From Cladopsammia gracilis (lineage: Eukaryota; Cnidaria; Anthozoa; Scleractinia; Dendrophylliidae), in contig JAJGOT010000206.1 of NCBI GenBank assembly GCA_022457155.1, positions 526,501 through 590,500 on the forward strand: a stretch of 64,000 nucleotides of DNA. Direction: 5' to 3'. This document shows positions 1 to 11,856 of this stretch, piece by piece. Position numbers and translations under genes: made by a program. Position 1 is the stretch's first letter, and every line of letters begins with the position of its first letter. A model generated the notes under the pieces. That model was not told the DNA's origin and searched no databases. It worked only from the letters and a program-made list of their open reading frames with translations.

Positions 1-959
1 AGAGAGATTGTCTTCTCGGGCGTCGAAAATCACCGAAATACGTCCGAAAATGTTCAGTTTTTTTGCGTTTTCATTAATTAGGCTGTAGTGCTAGTGGCCC
101 CCACTGGAAATGACATTCACTTTGTTTAAACAGCACGACAGCGAAAACTTTGAGTTTGGAACCGTTTTCACGGGAGTCGGAATTGGCAGGCCATTTGTCA
201 CCTTGTAATTAGCTCCTGTCAAAGCTGTCATATCTTCACGTGCCAGTGCATGTGAACACAGTGGGAGATCTTTGCTGTGATTGGTTTAGATATAATTAGA
301 TGAAAGCGATCAAAGTTCACCGAGAACGGTAAATAAAACCACTTTGGGCCAGAGGTTTTCTCGCGGCTTCGCCACTCGTTGATCGGCCTTCGGCCGGCAA
401 GTCACGAAGCTCGCCGCGAGAATACCTCTGGTACCCAGGGTAGGTCGAGTGCACAAGTGAATGCCCTTTTGCAATGAAATCTCAATGCGGGCGTAATGTC
501 GATAACAATGAGCTGAGTAGAAGGCAAAATAACCTAGTCTTTGTCTCTTTTCTTCCCCTTTCCTCCGTTTACACCTGCTATGCGGGCTTAAAATTGCAAT
601 GATTTTTGTGATGCCAGGCTGTACAAGCCCATTCTCGTCCCCAGACTTCCACGGACCAAACGAAACGAGAGCTCTAGGAACGAGAATGGTACAAACCCAC
701 ATTTTGTTTTCAAATGACAAATGACACCAAATCAGATAAAACAACCGAAATTGGATAAAAAGATTCTATAAACAAATATAAACAAATAAAAGCAGTACTA
801 AGATTGGAGATAAAGTGCAGGATTTCAAGGATGGAAGTGAATTACAGTTCATCAAATTTGATTTTGTAACATGCGGTGAAGAAATCAAAATTGTCATCCG
901 TGTAGAATTTGGACTTTTCTGGCCATTATTTTGCATATTTAATATTTAATACCGAATTC
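1..959. other. non-coding; MITE-like hairpin at 349-431
   Basis: No gene is recognised here. Positions 349-431 form a strong imperfect hairpin: CCAGAGGTTTTCTCGCGGC at the left pairs with GCCGCGAGAATACCTCTGG at the right, the look of a short foldback element. A 144-codon minus-strand reading frame at 310-744 runs through this hairpin and is repeat sequence rather than a gene. The rest holds nothing recognisable. Confidence 0.5.
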
Positions 960-1247
960 TTAGTGGTTAGCGCGTCAGACTTTCAACCTGAAGGTCGGTG
1001 GTTCGAAGCTTGGTCTCTGCCGTCGTGTTGTTTCCTTAGACAAGAAACTTTACTCCACACTGTCTCTCTCCACCCAGGTGTATAAATGGGTACCGGCGAC
1101 AAAATGCTGGGGGTAACCCTGCGATGGACTAGCATCCCATCCAGGAGGGAGTAGCAATATTCCAAGTTGCTTCATGCCACGGAAATCGGGTTAAGCTCTG
1201 GCCGTGTGGGCCATCTTGGCCCGAGTGCGACTTTACCTATTTTTACC
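960..1247 (+). repeat. tRNA-derived SINE, full-length-like copy
   Basis: The head reads like a tRNA gene: an A-box-like stretch (TAGTGGTTAGCGCGTCAG) followed 30-40 bp later by a B-box-like stretch (GGTGGTTCGAAGC). The body contains GGTACCGGCGACAAAATGC and CCTGCGATGGACTAGCATCC. The same body recurs on the minus strand at 4349-4486, 40941-41226 and 61152-61441, so this is an interspersed family with a pol III type promoter. It is not a functional tRNA gene because the cloverleaf cannot be completed. Confidence 0.8.
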
Positions 1248-1633
1248 GAATTCTTTGCTTACATCACTTTCATCACTTTTGGCATTTTTTTTTTCACTAC
1301 ATATATTTAGAGTGTCTCCGTAACGACCCACCGATAATGTTTAGTTTCACGTGGTCGGTACTAGTTTTAGTTGCTGACCTGGCATGGAAGATTTGTCGCA
1401 ATAGCCGGCTTTAAAGATCAGTTGTCACACAGCTCTTTAGAACCTCTAATTTCATTGGACCTGTATACCACGCAGCTCTGTTGTTTTTAGGTCTAGGGTC
1501 TATTGTTTGCCATTGTTCTGTTGTTTGTTCTATTGTTTTCTCAGCCAATCCTGTGGGGCGTTCCGAGAGCTTCCTGGCGACCCTTAAAGATTTATTCCCA
1601 GAGTAAACACTTGTTATGTGACTGTAATTTATC

Positions 1634-1850
1634 AAACATGAGGAGGAACAGTGTTTCATGAGGATTTTCAAACATCGAGAAGTGCGTTAAAAAACGTGGC
1701 GGCCATGTTTTTCAAAGCTTTTCAACCCACTTTGAGGTGTTTGGATATCTGATGAAACACTCTTTCTCGTGTGTGATATAGCTTCTCGAACTGATTATTT
1801 AATGCAGTGAAAAGAAAGGAATAATATCGCCAAAATCCATGCTAATTAAG
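1634..1850 (+). repeat. dispersed ~200-bp repeat, first copy
   Basis: The stretch beginning CAAACATGAGGAGGAACAG and ending near GCCAAAATCCATGC matches 58796-58985 with scattered substitutions. Inside it, GTGTTTCATGAGGAT and TGATGAAACACTC are partial inverted repeats, so the unit can fold. Coding capacity is absent. It is probably a non-autonomous element; its class is unclear. Confidence 0.55.
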
Positions 1851-2660
1851 ATCGAATTTTCAAGCCACGAACGCGCTTAAGGTCCTTTGATTTTCTTTGT
1901 TGAGAATTATTAATAAGATTGAGAAGTAGTTCATGCCAACGCCGTGTGGCTTTTTAAACGATACAAGTTTAATCAGCTGTCCTTTCTTTTTCTTCTATTT
2001 TTGATTCTGTTTGTTTCCCTTGTGTTTAAGGTTCGTCTCGACATGTAAACAACCCGGAACTTGTCGTATAATTAATAGCTAGGCCTTCTGCAAGTTTTAT
2101 GCAGCAAGCACGTCCAGTAGCATTTATAGTATCATGACTGAGATGTCGCTGAACAGTAATAGCACTTTAATTTTGTGTGTTTTGAATTGATTTTTCTACA
2201 CTCGGTTAAAGCTGGGAAAATGTGCGAAAATTGCTTGACTTGTTAAAATTCAATTCCTTGCTGTGCTTTAAGTTTACCTCTTGCTGTCACAGAAGTAAAC
2301 AAAGTTCTCCTTGAATACCAAATTGCGACTTTCATTATACCCCTCAGTTGTTAATGCATATTGATTGTGGTAGCTTCCGTTGTGCCCTCTAGTCATTCTT
2401 TAATCAGTCTACTGAAATGTATCCGGCATACTGATATGGCCCTTATACGGGAAAATAACATACAGAATCACAAAAAGAAAAAAGCAACAACTGATCACGC
2501 TATAGGAAATTTGTAGTAAGGACCACTTCACACCACAACTAAGTTCACTGAGACAAATCAACCAGGTAAGATCGCTCGTTGTTGTAAGCCTGTCGCTCGC
2601 AGAGTTATTGATATGTTTTTAACTTATACTTTTAATAATCTCCCACCGTGTGACTGTTCA
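1851..2660. other. unique-looking non-coding stretch
   Basis: AT-rich sequence without a convincing reading frame, splice pattern or repeat. Nothing is recognised in it. Confidence 0.5.
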
Positions 2661-3822
2661 ACTACTGAGTGCAAGCTCCATACTATATCATACTTTCACC
2701 AAAAGGACAGTGCCAAGTGTCCGTATAACAGGGTTGTCCGTATTATAGAGATAGAGATTAAATGAATCAGTTTGGTATACTATACTCGGGACCAATTCAA
2801 TATATGTCCACAGTAGAGAGGTGTCCGTATTATGGAAGTATCTGTAAGCAGAGGTTCGACTATAAAAGTATTTTTATAAACACATATAAAACGGTTTAAC
2901 CCGGTTTAATTATACAATTTTTTTTACAAAATTCAATTCTGATTTTCCGGCTTTGGGGTTACCGGGGTAAAATGTACATATCAGCATAAACAAATTGGGG
3001 ACATTTTTGTCAATAGTTATTTTGAATTTCTAATCCTGGGGAGACATGTTGTAACCTGCAAAAAAATCAAACGGTTTATACAGTCTGTTTTACAAAATCT
3101 TAATTCTTATTTTGCCCGTTTTGCAGGGTTACTGATGGGGTAAAATGTACATATTAGCATATTAAATAAATTGCAGACATTTTTTTTTCAATTATACGTT
3201 AAATAATTTTTTTGGGAGACATGTTGCAACCTGCCAACGATCAAACGGAAGAAGAACACTAAAAAGGAAATAATTTAAATTTTGGCGGTGGAATAAAATA
3301 ATTCAAGTACGTGTTGTGTGGTAACAAAATACATTCATCTTACAAAAATATCATTCTGCTTTTGGAATCACCAATGAGCCACTAATCAGAATTTTGAAGG
3401 GAGGAAATAATGAATATTGAATGTAGAGGTTCTTTTCTGCACCCTATTATTTTCACTTAAAGGATTCTAAACTTAATTTCTTTCTCGGTCTGAAAGAATT
3501 TTCACAATAGAATTTATATCCCTGAATCATAAAGGTGTATCTTCCTTTAGGGCTTAATTACACTATGAAAATTGCAGATTTTAATACAGTTATCCCGTCG
3601 AATTGAAGTGTTATATGGTTATTACTTTAATGGTTTAAGCTTTTATTTCGAGAATTCTCCGATGATTTGTAATTTGTGACCACTGCAAGTTATTTTTTTT
3701 TTGTTCACAAGTTTACATTTAAATTAATAAAGGGGTTAGTTTCTAAAGAAAGAGTGGTGCTTAGAACGGGTCACATTTGTTTTAACAAATTGTCACATTT
3801 ATTTCTTCAATCAACAGGATAC

Positions 3823-6800
3823 ATGCACAAAATGAAAGCGTTTATATGGTTTCTCGTTGCTACGTTACTACTACGTTGCCTAGAGACTAGTGCCAACGCC
3901 TCGAGAAACTCCACCAATGACACAGCTCTTCATTCAAATCGAAGTGACTTCGACGCACGTTGCGATTACAAGTTAACTCCAAATGGATTCTGGGATGCCA
4001 CCTGTCGACTGAATGGTTCCTTTGGACCACCAATACCCTTTGTTCTTTTTGAATCACTGTGAGGATGTATTTTTTTATTGATGTTTTATATTAGTGCGGT
4101 TTTCAATTGAATGTTGAAAGGCAGTTATTTCGTAATTCTTTTGGTTTTGCATTGCTACCAACCCAGAAATCTTAACTAATCAAAACCAATCGTAACTTAC
4201 TCGCATTTATTTTTCCGCGCTTGGCGCCGACTACATGTATTTGCCTCGAGTTCTTTGAGTTGGTTTTATTGGATTGTCTTCGTCTGTTGCCAATGACCAG
4301 GGCCCGGTTGTTCGAAAGCCGGTTAATGCTAACCCAGGATTAAAACTTAAAGGTAAAGTCGCACACGAGCCACAATGGCCCACACGGCCGGAGCTTAACC
4401 CGGTTTCTGTAGCATGAAGCAACTAGGAATATTACTACTCCCCCCTGGATGGGATGCTAGTCCATCGCAGGGTTACCCCCAGCATTTAACCGAGGATTTA
4501 ATTTCTCTTGTTAGAAGTGTCTTCAAAAGCAAATTATAAGTTACATGCGAAGACAAGTCAGAGACGAAACTAAAGGGCAAAAATGCTTTGGAAAACTCTC
4601 TATTAATTAATTATAGAGAGTGTTAGCTTAACCGCGCTTTGAACAACCCGACCCAGAGTGATAGCTTTGGTTTTGGTTTTACGACACTTAACTGAAAATC
4701 GCTCTATCTCTAAAGCCCGGTTTCCATATGATCGCTACGATCGCTGAAAAAAAAAGTTCAGCGATCGTAGCGATCATATGGAAACCACTCTCCAGCGATC
4801 GTAGCGATCACAGCGATCGCAGCGACAACGATCGCTGCGATCGCTGTGATTCTATCTCAGCGATCGTAGCGATCGTAGCGATCATATGGAAACCACTCTC
4901 CAGCGATCGCAGCGATCGCAGCGATCGCAGCGACAGCAAAAATACCAAGATGCACTGCGTACGCCCACTCAAAGGGTGCGATTTGGCCCTTTTTATGGAA
5001 GAAGTGCAAAGATACGACTGTCTTTATGTCAAATTTTAAAAAATAATTCACAGCCGCTGTGTTGAATTTCAAGAATGAGGCGAAACGATATTGTCAGACC
5101 CAGGTCCCCTCGATCTTCATTCACTTTCTCAGCGATCGTAGCGATCGCAGCGATCATATGGAAACCATCAATCGCTGCGATCGCTGAACTATTTTTTTCA
5201 GCGATCGCAGCGATCGCAACGATCGTAGCGATCGTAGCGATCATATGGAAACCGGGCTTAAGCCAAACAAGCAAAATTACTGTCGTATCGGTAAGCCGGT
5301 GACCAATGCCTTCAAAGCTCTGCATGTATACCGATCGATAGACTGTGGCTGTGAAACCAAAATCCTTGAGAGTTGACTAATGGTCGAATACTTATGACAG
5401 TGAGGCTCTAACTACCGATCTTAATATAATAAATTGAACATACTAAAGACAAGTCCTCCATGCGTTTATGAATTAACCTTTATCTATTTGTGACTTTGTT
5501 TTCAGAGATATATCAAGAAACAGTTTTGAGAGCGTCCCTACGGAATTTCTGATGAACCAAAGTCAGTTAACAAACCTGTAAGTCGAGTATTTATCTCTCA
5601 CCTTTGCTTCCCGGCTATAGGGCGAATTACCATTACAGCTTTTAAGTTGTTTATAGTCATGGACAGTTGTAAAGCAATTGCTAATGACGCTTTCACTTAA
5701 TATTTTAAATCTTTTCTCAAAAACACCACAGAAAAAACTGAATCTAAGATGGCGGCTGTGCAGGACTAGTGACGTAATTCCCACGTCATAGACGTATTGG
5801 ACGTACCGCATTATCTCCAAGTTTCATTGTCATTCCAAAAAAGTCCAGACTAAATAGGGATAATTTGAAACATGGTAGAACTTTCAACACATTTTCCTTG
5901 ATTGTCTTATAACCTACTTGACTATATGAACAAGCGCGTAATAAAGCACTAACAACTCGACTTTTTTTAAGCTCCCTGGCCCATAACAACATCTCCAGTA
6001 TTAAAAATGGCGCCTTCGGAACACTCAAGAACCTTACAATTTTGTGAGTATGAGACTATTCCTTTATTCTATTTTTATTTTATTTTTTTTCTTTAGTTAC
6101 TGTAATCAGAACAGAAAAGAAATATTAATATTATCAACACTGTTATTCACATTTACAGATATTTTCTTCCCACAGGCGCATTTCAGCTGACGTAGTTTTT
6201 ATAAACAAACCTCTTCAATTCCAAACACCTCTGAGACTTACAAGAAAATAGACCTTTGTCTCAACCCTCAAATTAAGGAAGCTAGACTAATTAATTAACA
6301 ACAATAATTGAAAATATTCCTATTAAATGTGAAACAAACAATTTATGATCGAAACAGCTTCAGGTATATTCCATGGTCATCTTCGGCAATCTTCGGAATT
6401 CTTCGGCAATCTTCGGAAATCTTCGGCAATCTTCGGGATTCGTTCACATCCTCTTGCACCCATAAGGTACTATCATTTACATCAGAGTTAACCAGTGGCG
6501 GCTGATGTAAATGATAATACCTGGGTGCAAAAGGATGTGAACGAATTCCGAAGATTTCCGAAGATCTCCGAAAATTGCCGAAGATTTCCGAAGAATGCAG
6601 AAGGTTGCCGAAGATGACCTCGGAATATAACTGAAGCTGTTTCGATTACAAATGGTTTGTTTCACTTTTAATAGGATAATTTCAATAATTGTTGTTAATT
6701 AACAAGAGGCTGGCTGGTAGCCTGTACTCATGCGCTTGCATAAGAACGTTTTATGGTTTATTTTAACTGGGTCACGCACCCCTTCCCTCTCAACGAATTT

Positions 6801-8823
6801 TGCGTGACATGTAAGTCTTGTTTTGTTTACATATTATAAGACATCATTTATATATTACGACTGAATTTACAACTGAACTTAAACACGTTTTATAAGCATT
6901 TCTCTAAAATTAGCGACAACAGAAAGAAAAATTCAATCACAAATTGATATCAACATAAATTCCCATCGAAAAATGTAATTTCTTTTCCGGTGAAGTCCAA
7001 ATGCCAGTGGCTTGACTCGCCTATTTGAAAACAAGAACGTGATTACGGGCACGCCGAAAATCACGAGGTCGCATGTCAACCAATCAGACCAGTGAAAGTC
7101 CTCCCGCGGGATACGGGAAACTTTAAAAAGCAAGGCAATTTGTGACTACAAAAAGCGGGACGAAAGCTAAAAATGGAAACAAGGACCTTACCGAAACCTT
7201 GACTCATTCCGCTATGCGCATGAGTAATTAGTCTAGTTTCCTTGATTGGAGGGTTGAGACAAAGGTTTCTTTTTTTGTAAGCCTCAGAGGTGTTTGGAAT
7301 TGGAGTGAAAATGTCGGAGACAGAAAAAAAAATCATTTTTGCCAAGATAAGGCAGGTGGGGGGGGGGGGGGGATCCACCAGCATGGCAACATACATTGTG
7401 GGTCTACAGTAACGATTTTCTTTCTTTCTTGTTCTACAGAGACCTTAGTTTTAATCCGCTGCAAACATGGGAAGATGACTTTGACAGTCAGCTTCCAAAC
7501 CTGGTGACATTGTACGTAACTGGGAGTACATGGATCCCCGATAGAAATATCTTAACAATTCCATCACTTAAGATTATATTCGGCGTTACCTGGAGTAAGC
7601 AATGTGTAAACTGCATGCTGTTCAACATGAAAAAAGCAAACATGTCCGTTCCCTTCACGCCCAACGTGGATCGCGACAACCCAGCTGTGAAGTTTGCTGA
7701 GAATGGATTTTATCCATTTTGTACCAACCAGAAAAGATGTGCACCAAAAGTGATCGAATATTCTAGCGTCGCTGAAACAAAAAAGATAATAAGCGTTCCT
7801 GAGAAGTTATTCTACAGTTCATACATCATAGGTGCAATCGCTATTTTGCTCAACATGATCATCTTGATAACAGTCCTATCTTCGAGATCCCTTCGTCAAA
7901 CAACATCGATGCTGCTAATCACAAACATGGCCGTATGTGATCTTCTAAGTGGAATATACTCTGTAATAATTGGCGCTTTAAATATATTTCACTCTTTGTC
8001 CACGTACAGTCCTGGTGACATGCTTGTAATCGGAGGAGGTGTGCTCTGTAAACTTGCCACAGCAATATTCACCCCCGCACAATGTCTCGCCGCAGTCACC
8101 TCCCTACTGCTCACAGTCGAGAAATATTGCTCGATAGTCCACTGCATGAATCCTGATCGTCGCTTGACCAAGACAATGGCTGCTCTCTGCTTACTGCCCT
8201 TCTGGATTTTATCGTTGGGTTACGCGCTCTCTCCACTGTTCAACATCCCAAATCTCTCTTTCAGTGCAACCTTAATGTGCAGCGTCCCAGTTGCCAAGAA
8301 TACCGACTTGTTCCTGATCTCATTTGGAGTTTTAATTGCGCTTTACATCATTAACATTCCGCTGTACGTGGGAATATTTCTGTTTGTTCGTAGATCAGGG
8401 GCTCATCTCGGTATTAAACGCGAAGCAGCCATCCTTAAGAAGATCGCTCTTGTCGTTGGTACCAATTTTTTCTTCCTCCTGACGCCAATGATTCTGATCA
8501 TTACGTTGGTACCGGTTAACAATATCCACCATACAATTGAACTGAGCAGTGCCCACGACAACCAGAGACTGTTTGTGTTTGGATTTTGGTTCCCCAATGC
8601 TTGTTTTGGATTGAATGCTTGCATAAATCCCGTTCTCTGCGCCTTTAGGCAAGGGCAGTTTATCAAGAAGATCAGAAAAGTACTGAACTTGCATATAATG
8701 CCTCCTCAAATCGCTGCTTTCTTTTCGCGAGGAGACAATGGAAGTCTGCCATCGCTTTCTCGGTTGAGCAGCGCAAGTACCTCTCAAGTTGTTCTTTACA
8801 AAATCACACACTATGACAAATAA
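3823..8823 (+). CDS. LRR-containing class A GPCR, copy A (4 coding exons)
   Basis: Coding exons are 3823-4058, 5506-5577, 5972-6043 and 7440-8823, giving 587 residues; every internal junction is phase 2 with GT-AG borders. ATG 3823 follows a CAG acceptor at 3817, so a 5' UTR exon lies upstream; ATG 3832 is an alternative. The protein starts with a signal peptide (residues about 4-25), then an N-glycosylation-rich segment and a two-Cys cap. Three LRRs follow, two of them in 72-nt exons (LDISRNSFESVP, LSLAHNNISSIK). A Cys-rich hinge leads to seven TM helices from about residue 256. The TM3/ECL2 disulfide cysteines are present. The DRY motif reads EKY and NPxxY reads NPVLC. The layout resembles LGR/relaxin-receptor-like proteins with a very short LRR block. 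The ligand is unknown. The tail is Ser-rich (SLPSLSRLSSASTS). Confidence 0.9.
4300..4654. mobile_element. MITE (GGCCCGGTTGTTC ends) interrupted by a SINE
   Basis: The left end GGCCCGGTTGTTCGAAAG and right end TTTGAACAACCCGACC are inverted. The flanking CAG is duplicated, and copy B at about 18530 has the single CAG empty site (GACCAGAGTAAT). It lies in intron 1 of receptor A. A truncated SINE sits inside it at 4349-4486, showing nested insertion. Confidence 0.65.
4349..4486 (-). repeat. SINE fragment (minus strand)
   Basis: This matches the body of the family at 960-1247, 40941-41226 and 61152-61441 (GTAAAGTCGCACACGAGCC through the CATCGCAGGGTTACCC region), but the tRNA-like head is missing. 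It is nested inside a MITE in intron 1 of receptor A. Confidence 0.75.
4714..5258. mobile_element. PIF/Harbinger-like MITE built from GCGATCGY repeats
   Basis: Terminal inverted repeats AGCCCGGTTTCCATATGATC and GATCATATGGAAACCGGGCT bound the element, flanked by TAA duplications at 4711-4713 and 5259-5261. The empty site CTCTAAGCC is in copy B near 18574. The interior is mostly iterated AGCGATCGYAGCGATCG in both orientations, so it can fold into many alternative hairpins. A 3-bp TAA duplication is typical of PIF/Harbinger elements; no transposase is encoded. Confidence 0.8.
6290..6703. mobile_element. palindromic element with CTTCGGCAAT decamers
   Basis: Two arms of about 200 bp are inverted around 6495: AACAACAATAATTGAAAATA at the left and its counterpart near TTTCAATAATTGTTGTTAAT at the right. 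Each arm contains several CTTCGGCAAT / CCGAAGATTT decamers. In copy B (about 22110-22290) only the left arm is present. It lies in intron 3 of receptor A. Confidence 0.65.
7358..7372 (+). repeat. poly-G run
   Basis: An uninterrupted run of 15 G lies 68 bp upstream of exon 4 of receptor A. Copy B has only a short G run at the matching place, so the tract length differs between paralogs. Confidence 0.9.
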
Positions 8824-9522
8824 GCTTGAAAGGAGTCAAATACTATTGCGTCAATATGCTGCTGCGTTTAGTCAAGAAAAATAACTTGCGACAATTATAG
8901 CAAAATGAAATATTTTTTGAAAGGACAGTAGTTATGGTTACAGTTTACCTTCTGGGTGTCTCCAGTACAACAGCTCTGCGTCTCGAGAAAGTGCCCCCCG
9001 TCAATTTTCACTCTTTCTCAACAATTCGCTTTGGATGAAAGATCATTCTCAAACCTTTATTTTGAACCCCAAAACAAATTTCGAGAAAATGGTCCGTCTG
9101 AAGGTACTCTGTAACTTTAAGACTTGAAAATTGCTTGCCTCGTTTACAGTGATGTTGAACTCTATTAGCGAATATCCTTGTTAAGGGTGTGTAGTTGCCT
9201 GTCTTTGTAAAGTCTCGGACAGATCGATGAGTTGTTGTTAACATTAATTGTGTAAACCATTTTATACAAAGTTCTGTTAGTACTAGTTAAATGCTTTCAA
9301 AGTTCTAAAATCAGCGTGGGCAATCCTTGTCAAATCTAAATATGCCTTGGCGTTTGCAGTCGTTATTTTCAAGCTGGTTTACTTTACTTTATTTTACTTT
9401 AACAGTTTAACAATAGTAAAAGATAAAAAAATTACATGTATTGAAGGAAAACCCTGAACTGGAACTACTTCCCTTAATATAGGGCTATCTATGATTCTGG
9501 CAGTAATCACAGATTATGGAGA
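8824..9522. other. 3' flank of receptor A
   Basis: The sequence is conserved with copy B (23786-24480) and probably contains the receptor 3' UTR. No polyadenylation signal can be assigned with confidence and no other gene is seen. Confidence 0.4.
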
Positions 9523-9678
9523 CGCGTTCGAAGGAATTTCCGGCGGAAATGAGCCCCTGAAAAAAACCAATAGGGGCGGCCATTTGGAAGACCGTCTACC
9601 AAAAAATCTCAAATTTTACTGCACATAAACCACAGGAAAACCAACACGAAATTAGGATTGCGTTCTTCGAACGCGATA
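9523..9678. mobile_element. small TIR element absent from copy B
   Basis: Ends CGCGTTCGAAG and CTTCGAACGCG are inverted repeats. The interval and a little flank are missing at the matching point of copy B (near 24475). It has no coding capacity. Confidence 0.5.
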
Positions 9679-9689
9679 AGTTAATTAAT

Positions 9690-10030
9690 AAATAAAATCA
9701 ATAGAGAAAATTTACAATCTTCGAAATTTTAAATAATTATGTATATACTGTCATTAAAATTAAAATTTCACCTAGACGAACATTAAAAACCTAATACTGT
9801 TATTAAAATCCAATTTAGCTCATAGCTTCAGGCAACAAGCTGCAGCGGCATCCTTTTTGTACAAAAGAGATTTTAGACTATTCCTAAATTCAGAAACATA
9901 TTCAGTTTTTTTTTAATATAATGGTAATCCATTCCAGGATTTTATTACTCTATAAAATATGAAAATTTTAAAACATCAATTCTCGAATATTTAATCTTAA
10001 AAGAATAATCTACATATCTAAGATTATATG
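9690..10030 (-). pseudogene. LINE reverse transcriptase C-terminus, decayed (copy A)
   Basis: Read on the minus strand, pieces of the usual non-LTR reverse transcriptase tail can be seen: an RVIKSWNGLP-type motif (the WN.LP signature) followed by EFRNSLKSLL. Stops and frameshifts interrupt it. The same relic occurs in copy B at 24490-24960, so the insertion predates the duplication. The clade (CR1/Jockey-like) is a guess. Confidence 0.6.
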
Positions 10031-10472
10031 TGGAGCTTTCAGCGGTTTAACACCATATAAGGTAATATGCGTAGGCGGTGATATCGGAAAATCCAAATGA
10101 GTGAAACCTTTGAAGCTTCAGGGAGGCGTCAATAAAAAATGACGTTGAAATCCGGATTTCCCAATCGAACGCACTAATGGTACGCCCCTACGCCCCACGC
10201 CCAGAAGACCCACCTACGCCCCCACGCACATCCCACGCCCGAATTAATTATAATGTATGCAGCACTTTATCAATTACGTATAACGTAGGGGATAACATAC
10301 CGAGACATGCAGCACATATCCTTCAGAATTGGAACAAAGCGGTCACCGGACTTTTGCAAATCGCCAGTCAAAAACTAGCTTTAAAACACACAGACTTGTC
10401 GTTGGAAAGAAAAGTGAAGACAGATCTCCTTTGACGACTATCACTACTTCATCATTGAAAACAAGCCCTGTT

Positions 10473-10808
10473 ATGGCGCGTACGAGCACAGACTCAGAGT
10501 CACAAGTGGATCTTGACGACATCAAGATCTGCATTCATCTACTTCCCGAAAATGAGATCGCGATCTCTTCAAGTGGTCATCTATGTCCCCGAGAAATGGA
10601 AGAAAATACGAGATGTCCCATAAAAATTGGCCTTGGTGTTGAAGAAGGCAAACTACCTCGCCAACGTCGCCTAGGAGTCGTCCCTGCGAGTGATACAATA
10701 GTCGCAGAGCAAATCAGGAGCAAGGGTGTTACGAAAAAAGTTTGGAGAAGACTTGCTTTCAAAAATGCCTGGAATTTTCATCAAGAAACTGTAAAGAAAT
10801 CAATTTAG
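10473..10808 (+). CDS. small protein family member A1, frameshifted C-terminus
   Basis: Predicted 111 residues from ATG 10473, the position shared by all four family members (MART(N/S)T start). The first ~75 residues match B1 (25433-25753) almost exactly, including PENEIAISSSGH and QRRLGVVPASD. After VAEQ an extra base (AATCAGGAGC against AATGAGAGC) shifts the frame. The conserved ARVLRKKFGE ending is therefore replaced by an unrelated basic tail. The TATA box at the position used by B1 (TATAAAGT) reads TATAACGT here (about 10283). Both changes suggest a decaying copy. The family is not recognised; no signal peptide or TM segment is visible. Confidence 0.5.
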   Translation: MARTSTDSESQVDLDDIKICIHLLPENEIAISSSGHLCPREMEENTRCPIKIGLGVEEGKLPRQRRLGVVPASDTIVAEQIRSKGVTKKVWRRLAFKNAWNFHQETVKKSI

Positions 10809-11624
10809 TCTTTAGAAATTAGTTGCCAAAACTAAACAAATATGTGAATGTTGAAGGTTGTTGTTTAAATTATTGTCTTGTTACTAATAAGAGGGATCAG
10901 AAACTTTGTCCAAAACAATCGGTGGTCTATTCGGAGTATAATTGTGCGAGCTGATGATTTTTTGTATTTGATTTAACTTTCGTGATTTAGAAGGACTAGA
11001 CTTTTTCTGAAATGTATTCATATTTGAGATTCGTAGTAAATGGGGAATGTAATAAAGATATATTGTATGGTATTTAAACAACAGTGTTGCTTTTTCTGTT
11101 ACTACGACGTACAGTAGTAATTCAATACGTATTGTGTCCGATTCTAAATTTAAAAGGTGATGATGAAAACACAATACTGTGCTTTGGAATAATTAATCGG
11201 GTGAACAAAACCATGTTTTTGTTTTATTATATTTTTCCATTTTGTCAAAGGATCCCGCGAGGTAAATGATTGTGCAAGATATCGTCCCAATTATATTGTT
11301 GATTTTGTTTTTAGTATCTGAACAGGCCTTTGACGACGGGGCTGATTTCCTTTTCGTAAATGGTTGATGCCATTTTTAACAGTCGATGCCATTATTAACA
11401 TTTATTAGCAACCATGCCTTTTGTAATGGTCGATGCTATTTCTCTCTAGTTTATGCCTGGATTGGGACGAAACTACGCTATCATTATGAGATAAAATTGA
11501 GCCTAGGTAAAGCGATTATTAGACCTAAGCTAGTTTCGCGAATAGGTTAGATTTAGGGATAGGGTCACCCGTTATAGATCATATCATTCAGAAAAGCATC
11601 TTTTGTAATCAAATTTTTCTAGGG

Positions 11625-11705
11625 TTTGCCGGATCAACTCAGTGGTCTGGTGGTGAAGGGGGGATGTTAGCATGCAAGAGGATCCGGATTCGATTCTAGG
11701 TTATT
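11625..11705 (+). repeat. tRNA-like SINE head or tRNA pseudogene (copy A)
   Basis: CAACTCAGTGGTCTGGTGG resembles an A box and GGATTCGATTCT a B box, 50-60 bp apart. The same sequence is at 26848-26935. It is too divergent for a functional tRNA. Confidence 0.45.
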
Positions 11706-11856
11706 AATTACTTTTTTCTTTTTCTGATTGAAAAAGAGAATAGTAATTGTTCAAAATTCTTCTCGCTGTCGCTAAAATGGCAGCGACCGTATATGAAAGG
11801 GAAATTTTGCGGCGGCGGGTAAATGAAAGACTCAAGCGTTTGTCGGCAGAACCACG

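Noticed and set aside
310..744. 144-codon minus-strand reading frame
   Set aside because: It runs through a long hairpin and repeat-like sequence, has no domain and no splice context.
960..1247. Functional tRNA gene at the SINE head
   Set aside because: A- and B-box-like stretches are present but the arms do not pair into a cloverleaf, and the same head recurs in other SINE copies.
4728..5325. Overlapping reading frames on both strands with SDRSD / AIAAIA repeats
   Set aside because: Translation of the GCGATCGY repeats of a MITE that is absent from copy B.
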